Source: Vermamoeba vermiformis (taxonomy: Eukaryota; Tubulinea; Echinamoebida). Taken from it: a DNA stretch of 64,000 bases. The stretch covers positions 1 through 64,000 of the forward strand of contig JBEWZL010000003.1 of the NCBI GenBank assembly GCA_045837725.1, written 5' to 3'. Made by a program: the position numbers and the translations under genes. Under the pieces are notes generated by a model. It was not told the DNA's origin and ran no database searches. It was given only the letters and a program-made list of their open reading frames with translations. Shown here one piece after another: positions 46,948-59,797 of the stretch. Position 1 is the first letter of the stretch, and every line of letters begins with the position of its first letter.

Positions 46948-47383
46948 AGATCGAGCGGACACGAAATCCAAAATCCGTTGTATCATTTATGACCCTAATA
47001 TAAATAGCATACCTGTATAGTTTTCAAATTATTTACAATCGTTAATGGCGAGTGAATTCAAATAATCTGTGCGGATCAGCCTAGCTTGGCTCTCAAAACT
47101 CTGAACGTGCATGAATTTAGTGCTTCAAACAGTTACCGCCATAACAAGTTGCCATATATAACTCATAGGATATTCAATGATGTTTGGTTCTTCATTTCTC
47201 TCCACTCTGCATCCGAAGGACATTGTTGCCTTGGCAAGAACTCATTCGAGCCGATGGAAGAGCTCAATGATTCCATTAACAAGGTGCGCGTATATTCAAG
47301 AGAATGAATGTGGACAAAAGACTTGACAGCAAGCGGCCTTATGTTTTTTGTAAAGGAGCAAGTAATTCAAAAGTTTTAGCAGC
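46948..47383. other. Intergenic gap
   Basis: Between the DUF4190-like gene and the CHID1-like gene, both plus strand. The open plus frame at 47086-47307 has no recognisable protein. No repeat or RNA gene is visible. Confidence 0.45.
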
Positions 47384-49302
47384 ATGAGAGCAATAACACT
47401 CTTAGTTGGGCTTGTAATAGTAGCCGTTAGTGTATACTCATTGAATATCGATGATTTCTCGGAGCAGAACGTGTTGGAACGAGAATTAGTATCAGATCAA
47501 GTGACAGTCAAGTCGATCCTCGCTGAACACGATAAGCCGAGCAAGAATATTGGTGAAAAAAATTTTAAGGGCACAACTTTGGCTTATGTAACTCCATGGT
47601 AAGTTTCTTGGAGCTAAAGCAATTGATTCCAAGTATTCTTTTAAATTTTATACCTGGATGCATTAGCTACGAGATTCAATTATAATCCAAATATTTACGA
47701 TATTCATTAATATATTTAAATTTAGGAATAACAAAGGCTACGACATTGCCAAAGTTTTTAATTGCAAGTTTGATTATGTATCGCCAGTGTGGTACAGAGT
47801 TATGCGGTAAGACTGCCATAGTAATCACGATGGTCATTTTCAAAATATCAATATTGTTCATGATTAAATTTACATTTTGCGGTGCTCTGAATTTCGAAGC
47901 TGATCTCGCTACTGTAGCAACGACAAAGGCAAATTAGTGCTGGCAGGTCGCCAAGACGTCGATCAGGGCTGGGTGACTGACGTGCGTGCCACTGCTGACA
48001 AGTGCAGTGCGGAGTCACGTCCGAAGATTGTGCCGCGATTTCACTTTGAAAGCTGGTCCCCGCAACAATACGCGCAATTGTTCGGCAACAGCGAAGACCG
48101 CATAATTTCTGCAAAGACTGAAGGACTCATCAATGCTATCGTCGACGAGTGCACGTAAGTCTCGAATATAATAATAATGAGTAGTAGAGGGTCTGATCCA
48201 CTATTTCCTAATTAGGAAACAAAACTTTGACGGAATTGTCCTAGATCAGGGCTACGTAGCCATCAGAATTTTTGGCGCGAAAATGTACGACTTTTTGATT
48301 GCCTTGGCGAAGAAAATGCACGAGAACAACAAAGTGCTGATTTTAGTCGTGCCGGTGAGTTTAACTGACAATACGGACTTGCCTAATTAGGAAATACTAA
48401 TTGATGTGTCGTTAGCCTATTCGATCTAATGACGCAGATCAAAATCCGTTCATTTCAAGCGATTTTGTGGATCTGATGGAACACATTGATTACTTCTCGC
48501 TGATGACTTATGACTTCTCGAGCAAGTAAGTGCCTAATATATATCTATATCTATCATACTACTGTTGTGTGACTAGTGAATTGAATCAAAAGAATGAATG
48601 AAAGGATTTGAAAGCGAAAAAAAAAGTTTTTTATTTTGTTCTGTTCTCGCAATTAGAAATCACCCACAATTCCAACTTGAACTCGCTATTATACTGCCAT
48701 TATATTCACCCATTCACTAGGCCTGGTCCCAATGCGCCATTACCGTGGATGACGCACGCTGTTTTATCGCTGATCCCTGCCGAACATCGCGAACAATACG
48801 CACGCAAAATATTGCTCGGACTTAACTTCTACGGCTATGACTATATTAAGAATGGCGGTCAAGAGGCTGTGTTAGGTACGCGAATACAAACGACTCATTA
48901 CTAAAAAAGGAAAATTTGGCGAAAGTGCGACCCATGAATGCAAGAATATTTATTTCCTTTTATAGGCAACAAGGTCGTTGAATTGTTATCGAAGAAGAAA
49001 CAAACCAAAATCGAATGGGACGAGAATAGCTTCGAACATTTCTTCAACTACAAAGACGACAAGAAGCAGCTGCACGTAGTCTATTATCCGACATTAAAGG
49101 TACGTCAGAGAGATCATTTAACGATTAACTAATAATGGCTAAAATCTATTTTTAGTCCATTCAAGAACGGCTCGATGTTGCTAAGAGCATTGGACTCGGC
49201 GTTTCAATTTGGGAGATCGGACAAGTAAGATTAGCACTCGTACATTCGTATATATCTAATCGTCGATTTTAGGGCATGGATTACTTCTATGATTTGATGT
49301 AA
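47384..49302 (+). CDS. Chitinase-domain-containing protein 1 (CHID1-like, GH18 fold)
   Basis: Exons 47384-47598, 47726-47806, 47918-48154, 48216-48354, 48416-48525, 48721-48875, 48966-49099, 49156-49224 and 49273-49302 (389 residues, close to 393 in human CHID1). A signal peptide (MRAITLLVGLVIVAVSVYS) is followed by LAYVTPWNNKGYDIAKVF, SPVWYRV, FDGIVLDQGY, DYFSLMTYDFSS, ILLGLNFYGYDY and a C-terminal GVSIWEIGQGMDYFYDL. The GH18 catalytic DXXDXDXE motif is not conserved (FDGIVLDQGY stands there), as in the CHID1 branch, which binds sugars and is not known to cut chitin. It is probably secreted or lysosomal. Intron 5 (48526-48720) is unusually long because it contains a copy of the HSP70 upstream segment. 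Confidence 0.92.
48562..48679 (+). repeat. 118-base copy of the HSP70 5' flank, in CHID1 intron 5
   Basis: Identical to 59622-59739 except for one base (A at 48606, G at 59666). Same plus-strand orientation, which is antisense to the HSP70 gene direction. It accounts for the extra length of this intron, since neighbouring introns are near 50-80 bases. No target-site duplication is evident beside it. Confidence 0.97.
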
Positions 49303-50011
49303 TGCGAGATTCAATCTCGAAACGAACATCACTAAAACGTATTGTTTGTAACGAAAGACCTCTTTTATTGTATTCTCTCAAACCTCAGAGTAACTACCAG
49401 TCAAATATCACTTCGACGGAGCGATTAACCAACCTTAAATAACGTGACCTCATAATAGTAGTTGCTGGTTTGCTGGCATTGCGATACAAGGTGCAAATGA
49501 GACTTGCTTGCCCTGTTTGGTCGACCGGCGGGTAATGCTGTTATAACCACGAGACATCGTCAATCAAACATAAACTGGTAGCATATAAACAGTTGCCACT
49601 AGGTACGACAGTGGTATACGGCTGTTCCAGATCAGGGAGCCAACCAACACTAAGTACACTAGTTTACTTCTGTCATCCCTATCTACGAGCGATTATTTAA
49701 CCAACAACCCATTACAGCGGGAACAATAGACATTCATTGATTATTGGTACAAAGTTAGTCATGTGTGTTGTTCGATGAATGAAAAAAGTTGAGAAATTTA
49801 TCGGATTCAACGGGCCTGGTTGTCTCTGCTGCATAAAACTTGGTTTTTGCCTGTTTCAGTTTATTCTACCAAAATGTCTGTATAAATTTACCACACGACA
49901 CCTTATTGCTAGAGGGTAATCAAATATCAAATCTAATCTACAACGATTTAGTTATTTTTACCCTTATTCCCCCAATGTCCGCTACAACTCTTATATTATA
50001 CAATAACAAAA
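49303..50011. other. Intergenic gap, about 700 bases
   Basis: Between the CHID1-like gene and the F-box/LRR gene, both plus strand. I looked for tRNA-like and snRNA-like signatures and repeats and saw none. The plus frame at 49840-50037 is not supported as coding. Confidence 0.45.
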
Positions 50012-51714
50012 ATGGAGCCTATTCATCAAGACAATGAATTACCCTTCGAGATTCTTCTCTCGTTGGGCGAACTGCTAGTGACGCGAGATCTGATCAACTT
50101 TGGTCAGGTCTGTAGAACTTGGAACCTCGCTACTACCTATATTCTCAGTAAGTACAATTATCGGCTTTTTTTGCATAGCGTTTATCGAGTTAGATAATTA
50201 TTCAGATTTTTTTCTAATTCTTGATTTTCAGACACATCCACGACCTTTGATTTTTATCGGTTCCGTCACTTCTTAACCGACGAGAATATAGCCGCCACGA
50301 TCGGTCGTTTACAAAACCTCGAGATCCTGGGTCTCGGTGGCTGCCGCTGGTTGACCAACAAAACCTTGCGCTTAGTCGCTGAGAATTGCAAAAAATTAAA
50401 GTAAGCATTTTGATTATAACATAATCACAAAAATATGCAAACTATAATATTAAGATGGAATTTTGGCCTTTAATTTCGATATTTTCGAACGTCAATTTGC
50501 AAGCCCTCAAATCCGGTTTTGTGTCGCATATTTTTAGCTTTTAATATTATTTATAGCATTTACTAATATTCAATATAACTAGAAAGCTCTACGTGTACCA
50601 TTTCAAAACAGCAGATGATTCCGTCTTCGAATCCTTCGCCAACAACTGCCAAGAGCTCGAAGTGCTGCACTTATATTCAGCAGGTCTCGCTACTAGTGCT
50701 GGAATGCAAGTCCTATCCAAGCTGACCAACCTCCGCGTATTGAACCTCAAGCGTTGTCCTATCACCGACGACGTACTTTGGCAGATTTGCCAAAGTTGCT
50801 CAAAACTGATGGTGTTGAATTTGAATGGGTGTGTTAAAATTACTAACCGAGGCCTTGATGCTATCACCGCTCATTTGAAGTAAGTAACCCAGATCCAGCT
50901 CGCTACATGAACTTACTATTCGCATCCAAAATTATTACTTTTTCCTCGTCGATCCAGTTAACGAGACCTTATTTAATATACATATCATACTTTTCATTAC
51001 CAAGCACGTCAATTAATCCATTTTGAACGGATCTTAAACTCGTTACAAATTTCTAACCTTCTTTTTCTTAGCACTCAGCTGAGTAAATTGGGTCTTTCTC
51101 ATACGCACGTCAGCGACGTTACACTACAAGAGCTGACTATATGCTCTAATCTCAAGAGTCTCATGCTCGAGAACGTTGAAAAACTGACCGAGTTCGCCTT
51201 AGATCCGCTCGTCAAAGCCTTAACGAACTTAGAAGCTCTCGACATTACTGGTGCTAGGTCTAAAAATGATCCTATTCGTCTGATAGGTCAATACTGCACC
51301 AACTTGAAATCGCTGCGGATGGAGCAATGTTCTCGCATCCACGACGCAGTGCTGATCCAAGTCTTGCGCGGCTGCACTCAACTCGAACGACTCTGCATTA
51401 ATGGCATGAAGAATATTACCGACACTTCAGTTAAAGTCTTAGCCGAAAACTGCACGCATTTGGTCGATCTTGAAACATCCGGATGTATCAAATTGACTGA
51501 CGAATCCGTCATCGAAGTGGCTAAGAATTGCACTCGACTGTTCTATTTGAATTTATCCCAATGTCGCAAGATCACTGATGCTGCAATTGAAGCTATCTGC
51601 GAACACTTGACGAATCTGAAGACGATCAACTTGTCGCAGTGTCCTAATGTCTCACCTCAAGCTGTTAATGCACTGCAAGTTCGTTATCCGCGCTGCATAA
51701 TCAAATATGTTTAA
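50012..51714 (+). CDS. F-box / leucine-rich-repeat protein (FBXL/AMN1-like)
   Basis: Exons 50012-50147, 50232-50400, 50583-50879 and 51072-51714 (414 residues). An F-box lies at residues 8-48 (LPFEILLSLGELLVTRDLIN, VCRTWNLAT). About a dozen Cys-containing leucine-rich repeats follow, of the form LEVLHLYSA, LRVLNLKRCPITDD, LMVLNLNGCVKITNRG, LFYLNLSQCRKITDA, LKTINLSQCPNVS. This is the classic substrate receptor of an SCF ubiquitin ligase; the substrate cannot be predicted. The last exon encodes half of the protein without interruption. Confidence 0.92.
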
Positions 51715-51998
51715 ACATGTTTCTTCAATAAATCATACTTTAGATAAGAACCGTTCACTTCTTCGGATAGATTAGCTCAAAATACTTTATGGTGCCAGAT
51801 GCATCAGTGTTTCGGTAAATAGAATATAAAGATGAATATAAGAAGTTAACGAAGAGTTTTGGCATAGGTCCCCTAATAATTAGATTCTCCTGTGCTACTG
51901 ATGACACCCAAAAGACATAAAGAATGCCATGCCGATAATTCCTCCATTAAATTAAGCTTAATTTTACAGTTTATTGAGCAAAGAGAAAGCTGCTTAAA

Positions 51999-52388
51999 TC
52001 AGCTGTAGACTGCCCATATGATTATTCCTATGAGTAGCAATAAGGCTGCGGTACTTGCCGCAATTGCCTTTTTTCGAGGAGCACGCTCGTCTTTACGATA
52101 ATGCGTTTCATCCACGGGCCTGTTAGCCTGAACATTCTTCAATAATAGGCGAAGTGTCTCCTGATCTGCATTGGCTTTGAGTCCTTTCAATTTAGCAAAC
52201 TTTTGTAGACCACGATAATTAACTTCGTCAAAGTCGATAGTAGCAAACGCGCTTTCAATTTCTTCTTTTGTATTCACTCCTAAAGACAGTTTAAGATCAT
52301 TCAGGTCCTCTTCTGAGAGCGCATCCCAATTGCTGGAGTGGTCAAATATCTTGACGGAGTGCAACTCAATGTTTGTAGTGGTATTCAT
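51999..52388 (-). CDS. Small tail-anchored protein with a SAP-like motif
   Basis: A single-exon frame of 129 residues. Residues about 57-85 (YRGLQKFAKLKGLKANADQ) resemble a SAP helix-turn-helix motif. After a basic patch (RKDERAPRKK) a single hydrophobic helix ends the protein (AALLLLIGIIIWAVYS), so it is probably tail-anchored in the ER, mitochondrial or nuclear membrane. SAP motifs bind nucleic acid or proteins, so a nuclear-envelope role is possible but unproven. It starts 127 bases from the divergent F-box/eEF1A-like gene. No family is recognised with confidence. Confidence 0.7.
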   Translation of the reverse strand: MNTTTNIELHSVKIFDHSSNWDALSEEDLNDLKLSLGVNTKEEIESAFATIDFDEVNYRGLQKFAKLKGLKANADQETLRLLLKNVQANRPVDETHYRKDERAPRKKAIAASTAALLLLIGIIIWAVYS

Positions 52389-52515
52389 TGATTAGTTGTG
52401 ATACGAAGGTAATTAATTCAATCAGAAATCGTTACTGCCAAATTTCTATTCAGTAATCTCGCGGCACCTCCGCGTTGATTGACAGTGCAAAGTTTTTGGA
52501 TTGAACAGTACCACA

Positions 52516-54700
52516 ATGAGCGCCGTATCGTACTTTCATGCATTACCGCGAGAGATCAACTCGAAAATATTCTCTTACTTGCCACTCAGAAGCATCATAC
52601 GCAGTTTCGCAAGGTACATCTGGCCATTACGCTTGCATGTCATTTATTTAACTGTCCCTTACGTAGGTCTTCGAAAAATGCAGCTAATTTTGTGCAAGAG
52701 ATACTCTCTGATGGACTAGCAGCGCCTAATTCATTAAATATTCTAGTGACTGGTCTGCCAGGCGCAGGTAATTACGAATAAATAATTGCTATTATTTTTA
52801 AAATAACGATCCATATTGTAAGTGAATTAAACCAATTATTTGCTTCAGTTTTAAACGGATGTAAAAATTAAATTCAATTTAACGTTTTTTTAAGGCAGCA
52901 CAACCCTCTACAGCCGTTTAAAATCTGAACATGACCCTCATTCGCACATAAGCCAATTATCAGAGTCGAATGAGATCGTAACGAAACCACTCAAGCTTGT
53001 AGATGACAATTGGTACCAGATCTACGGCATTCAGCTTGAGAATATTCGTGCGAATATATGGCACGGCTCTACTAAGAAAGATTATGCAGCGATGATGTAT
53101 GCTCATTGTGGCGCTGTAAGTCATCCTCTCAAGGACGCTAAACTAAATCCGCTTGAACTGTTAATCATGTACTTATTCTACCATATACATAGTGCCAAGT
53201 AATATTATATATGGTGCCTTGTGGTGATATCGAGCAATGGAAAGCGAGAATTCAGCAAGATCTGATAACATACTTCGCTCTGACCATCAATGTTGAGTGG
53301 ATTTTCGTCATTAACAAAATGGATCAAGTGCAATATCAAGAGCAAGGTACTGCAATAGGTCCCGGCTAGTAATACTTATGACGTCTAATATAACTATTAG
53401 AGTATAACAAATGCGTGGAGGTCATCAAAAACTTGGCGGTGAAGGTGTTTGGAAGGAAACGGCTGAATCAACTTCACTTCGTGCCGATGACCGTTAATGA
53501 CATGTCAGTACCTATGAAAAGATATACTAATGCACATACGACATGGTTCAACTACAATGAATCGAGTCTATGGACCACTTTGAATAATGTCGCGAGTGAA
53601 AGAGGACATCCAAAGTACAGTCATCTTTTCAAAAAATTACACGCTACAATAGTTCAAAAATATACTAAACTAAGCACGCCCAATACACGTGTTTTAGGAG
53701 TATATATCCTAGGTAAGATATTGGAAGGCTAGTCCGATCGAAGATCTGATCCATAATTTTCTTAGACGGATGTGTCTCAATTGGCGATAAAATTCAGATT
53801 TATCCATTTGGCTTCAACAAAATTACTACCCTTTCCTATACACCTGAGCCCTCGAACGTCGAAGTCATCGAGATCCAATCCAATCACTCGTCACGTACAA
53901 TGGCCTTACCCAAGTAAGCCAAATTGATTTATACGTCCTCGTTATATAACGGTATATAATTATCATATTGCTATTAGCTCGTACGTCACACTAGGATTAC
54001 GGCTACAATGGCTGCATCCAATCAAGGTACGTACGGTTTGTCCAATTCTTTTCCTAATTTGGAATTAACATGTTACGCACTTCTCTACAGAAATTTCATA
54101 TCGTGCGTTACCCCGAAATAAAAGGCACCTATCGCAGCAACAATGGACCTGACAAGTACTTCCTCGCCTCTCTGCTCCACGTTGGCGATATTGTACCGGA
54201 GTACAAATGGAAAGGCCAGATCTCGAAGGTATGCTTCATGGCTATAAAAGTCAAATAAGTAATGGCCTATCAGGGATATACAGGCGCTATGCATAGTCTT
54301 GGTATCCGCGGCAGTGTCAATGTCGTGAGAATTTTGAGCATTTGGAAGGACGGCAAAAGTCTTGATTTAAAAGCAGTGCAAGAAGAGAGAAAGTGCATTG
54401 CTATTCGAAAAGGTAATAATAATAATAACAATAATAACAATAATAATGTCATAGTCGGAGTTAACTAGCTTACCATAACCATTTGTTTATTTAACAGGCG
54501 AGAGAGCTGAAGTAATTCTGGAGCGACCAAATCCAGTATCAACGTTGAATATAACCAAGCGCAGCTATTATCAGCAGTATAGTGACACCGTGCACGGTCG
54601 ATTTGTAATTTTGAATCAAAAATCACATGTCGTTGCTGTAGGCTCTGTGACTCGTGGATTTGCATACGACGACTGTGATTACGATCAATACAAATATTAA
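52516..54700 (+). CDS. F-box / eEF1A-like pseudo-GTPase fusion
   Basis: Ten exons: 52516-52613, 52667-52767, 52895-53115, 53193-53346, 53401-53712, 53766-53913, 53978-54026, 54091-54228, 54274-54412 and 54498-54700 (520 residues). Exon 1 is a short F-box ([20 protein letters not shown]). Exons 2-4 match the eEF1A/eRF3/Hbs1 GTPase layout: [16 protein letters not shown] replaces GHVDSGKSTT, so the P-loop Lys is gone. The G3 DAPGH position reads WHGST, while G4 NKMD is kept. Two beta-barrels follow ([38 protein letters not shown], like eEF1A domain 3). It probably cannot hydrolyse GTP normally. The eEF1A-like part may recruit aminoacyl-tRNA, ribosome or release-factor partners to an SCF ligase; this is inference. 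Confidence 0.85.
54413..54450 (+). repeat. AAT/AAC trinucleotide microsatellite
   Basis: A run of TAA and ACA-type trinucleotides at the start of intron 9 of the F-box/eEF1A-like gene. It overlaps the donor side of the intron. If retained in the mRNA it would encode an Asn run in frame. Confidence 0.85.
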
Positions 54701-54789
54701 AACGGAGTTTTGATGTGTAGTGACCGCCTTTTGTTTAAAATTGGGTTTATTTAATACTGAATGGAAATTACATGGTGACAATAACTCGC

Positions 54790-57104
<2,315 letters not shown>

Positions 57105-57416
57105 TGTTCGGTGGTGTGCAAGTCGAAAATTAATGACAACTGCGATCACGAACAAAACAAAGCTTTTGACATGCCCAGCTAGTAAGTCAATAGTGCTACA
57201 GCTAACAGTTAGTTGTTACGAAGCGAAGGTCTAAGAGCGCCAACTCAAATAAGCAGATCCGTAATATTTTTAATTCGTTTTTGTTTTATTTTTTGTTATG
57301 TACACAAAATTAACGCCGCAAAATTGTTATCGAAGGCGATCTTTGCTTTCTCGTTACAGTGCAGTTTCTTTACGAACCCTGCAGCCGTAGACGGGCATCG
57401 CATTGAAGAGTTAATA
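57105..57416. other. Gap between HSC70 and dihydrolipoamide dehydrogenase
   Basis: About 310 bases on a same-strand pair: the HSC70 3' end and the promoter of dihydrolipoamide dehydrogenase. No other feature is seen. A plus-strand frame here is a shadow that continues into the HSC70 gene. Confidence 0.5.
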
Positions 57417-58862
57417 TTAGTCGACTTCTTCGACGGTGGGGCCAGAAGAGCGAGGAGCACCACCAGGGGCACCACCCATGCCACCCATACCGCCCATGCC
57501 GCCCATACCGCCGGGCATGCCACCGGGCATACCTCCAGGCATACCTCCGGGCATACCACCAGGGGCACCACCGGCTTGTTGGTACATCTTGGTGAAGATG
57601 GGGTTAACCAAGTCTTGCAACTCCTTCTCCTTGGCTTCGAATTCGGACTTAGCAGCCTCGGGGTTAGACTCGATCCAGGCCAAAGCTTCTTCGGAGGCCT
57701 TCTCGACGGTCTTCTTGTCTTCTTCGGAGATCTTGTCCTTGACGCCATCTTCGCGAACAGTGTTGCGGATGGAGAAGGCGAAGTTCTCGAGCTTGTTCTT
57801 GGCTTCGATTCTTTCCTTGGCAATGTTGTCTTGTTCCTTGAACTCATCGGCTTGCTTAACCATGCGCTCGATGTCTTCCTTGGAGAGACGACCCTTGTCG
57901 TTGGTGATGGTAATCTTGGAGGTCTTACCAGTTGACTTCTCAATGGCAGAGACGTTCAAGATACCGTTGGCGTCAATGTCGTAAGAGACTTCGATTTGAG
58001 GAGTACCACGAGGAGCGGGGGGAATACCAGTCAAGTCGAACTTGCCCAACAAGTGGTTGTCCTTAGTGAGAGGGCGCTCACCTTCGAAGACCTTGATGGA
58101 GACGGCGGGTTGGTAGTCGCTGTAGGTAGTGAAGGTTTCCTTCTTGTTGACGGGGATAGTAGTGTTACGAGGAATCAAAACAGTCATGACACCACCAGCG
58201 GTTTCAACACCGAGGGAGAGAGGAGCAACGTCGAGCAAGACGATTTGATCCAATTGCTTGCCCTTCTTGCCGGCCAAAATAGCGGCTTGGACGGCAGCAC
58301 CGTAGGCAACGGCTTCGTCAGGGTTGATGGACTTGTTGAGTTCCTTGCCGTTGAAGAAGTCTTGCAAGAGTTGTTGAACCTTGGGGATACGAGTAGAACC
58401 ACCGACCAAGACAACTTCGTCGACCTTGGACTTGTCGATCTTGGAGTCACGGAGGACTTGTTCGACGGGTTCCAAGCAGGACTTGAAGAGGGCCATGTTC
58501 ATTTCTTCGAAGCGGGCACGAGTGATGCTAGTGTAGAAGTCAACACCTTCGTAGAGAGAGTCGATCTCGATCGAGGCCTGAGTGGAAGAGGACAAAGTTC
58601 TCTTGGCACGCTCGCAAGCAGTTCTCAAACGACGAACAGCCTTGGGGTTACCGCTGATGTCCTTGTTGGTCTTCTTCTTGAATTCGCGGATGAAGAAGTT
58701 AACCATTTGGTTATCAAAGTCTTCACCACCCAAGTGAGTGTTACCACCAGTAGCGCGGACTTCGAAGACACCTTCGTCGAGAGTCAACAAGGTAACGTCG
58801 AAAGTACCACCACCAAGATCGAAGATCAAGATGTTCTTTTCACCGCTAGCAGTCTTGTCCAA

Positions 58863-58895
<33 letters not shown>

Positions 58896-59617
58896 AATAA
58901 TACGGTGAACCTATTAATATTAATGATTAGAGTCAATTCTTATTCTTTGACTAAACGACGAAATGATGACGTAATAGATCGTAAAATATGGGATTTGATC
59001 GAATCAGATTTGAAAGAATTAAAACGGTACCGAATTAGTTAATGAAAATGAAAGAATTTTAAAATTGCTTAATTGAGAATAAAGAGGAGCAAAATAATTA
59101 CCTTGAGACCAGCAATAGTACCGGCATCCTTGGTGGCCAAACGTTGCGAGTCATTGAAGTAAGCAGGAACAGTGACGACGGCGTCCTTGACGGTAGTACC
59201 GACGAAAGCTTCGGCGACTTCCTTCATTTTGACGAGGACCATGGCAGAGATCTCTTCAGGGGCGAAATCCTTGGTCTCTCCCTTAAAGTTGACGCGAATG
59301 TAGGGCTTGTCGCCTTCCTTGGAGACGACGGTGAAGGGCCAGTGCTTCATATCATCTTGGACGGTGTGGTCAGAGAACTTGCGACCGATCAAGCGCTTGG
59401 AGTCGAAGACTGTGTTTTCGGGATTCAAGGCAACTTGAGACTTGGCGGCATCACCAATCAAACGCTCAGTGTCGGTGAAGGCAACGTAGGAAGGAGTAGT
59501 TCTGTTTCCTTGGTCGTTGGGGATAATTTCAACACGATCGTTTTGCCAGATACCAACACAAGAGTAGGTGGTTCCGAGATCGATACCGACGCAGGGCCAG
59601 CCAGCAACTTGAGACAT
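57417..59617 (-). CDS. Cytosolic HSP70 / HSC70 chaperone
   Basis: Exons 59102-59617 and 57417-58910 with one intron (58911-59101), giving 669 residues. [26 protein letters not shown] and [13 protein letters not shown] are the three HSP70 signatures. The C-terminus carries five to six GGMP-type repeats followed by GGM repeats, and ends in EEVD, which binds TPR co-chaperones and marks the nuclear/cytosolic class. It is an ATP-driven folding and disaggregation machine. Codon use is strongly biased toward a few codons, as expected for very high expression. The presence of an intron suggests a constitutive member. A candidate heat-shock element lies about 170 bases upstream. Confidence 0.98.
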
Positions 59618-59621
59618 GTTT

Positions 59622-59739
59622 CTGTTGTGTGACTAGTGAATTGAATCAAAAGAATGAATGAAAGGGTTTGAAAGCGAAAAAAAAAGTTTTTTATTTTGTT
59701 CTGTTCTCGCAATTAGAAATCACCCACAATTCCAACTTG
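59622..59739. repeat. HSP70 proximal 5' flank, source or sister of the CHID1 intron copy
   Basis: Begins five bases upstream of the HSP70 ATG and runs 118 bases into its leader or promoter. It is 117/118 identical to 48562-48679. Read in the HSP70 direction it is AT-rich with a run of nine T, and its end nearest the ATG reads CACACAACAG, which resembles a splice acceptor. This copy is presumably the original because it is in a promoter position. Confidence 0.95.
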
Positions 59740-59783
59740 GATCTCAGTGGGATTTCTAGTCCAATTCCATGTGAAATCTCAAT

Positions 59784-59797
59784 GAAACTTCAAGGAA
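59784..59797. promoter_or_regulatory. Candidate heat-shock element
   Basis: GAAACTTCAAGGAA matches the alternating GAAnnTTCnnGAA heat-shock-factor pattern with one imperfect unit. It lies about 170 bases upstream of the HSP70 start. Position and pattern fit; no function is shown. Confidence 0.4.

Noticed and set aside
57213-59042. Long plus-strand open frames opposite HSP70 (57213-57935, 57996-59042)
   Set aside because: They are shadows of the strongly codon-biased HSP70 exon; the proteins are repetitive and unlike any family.
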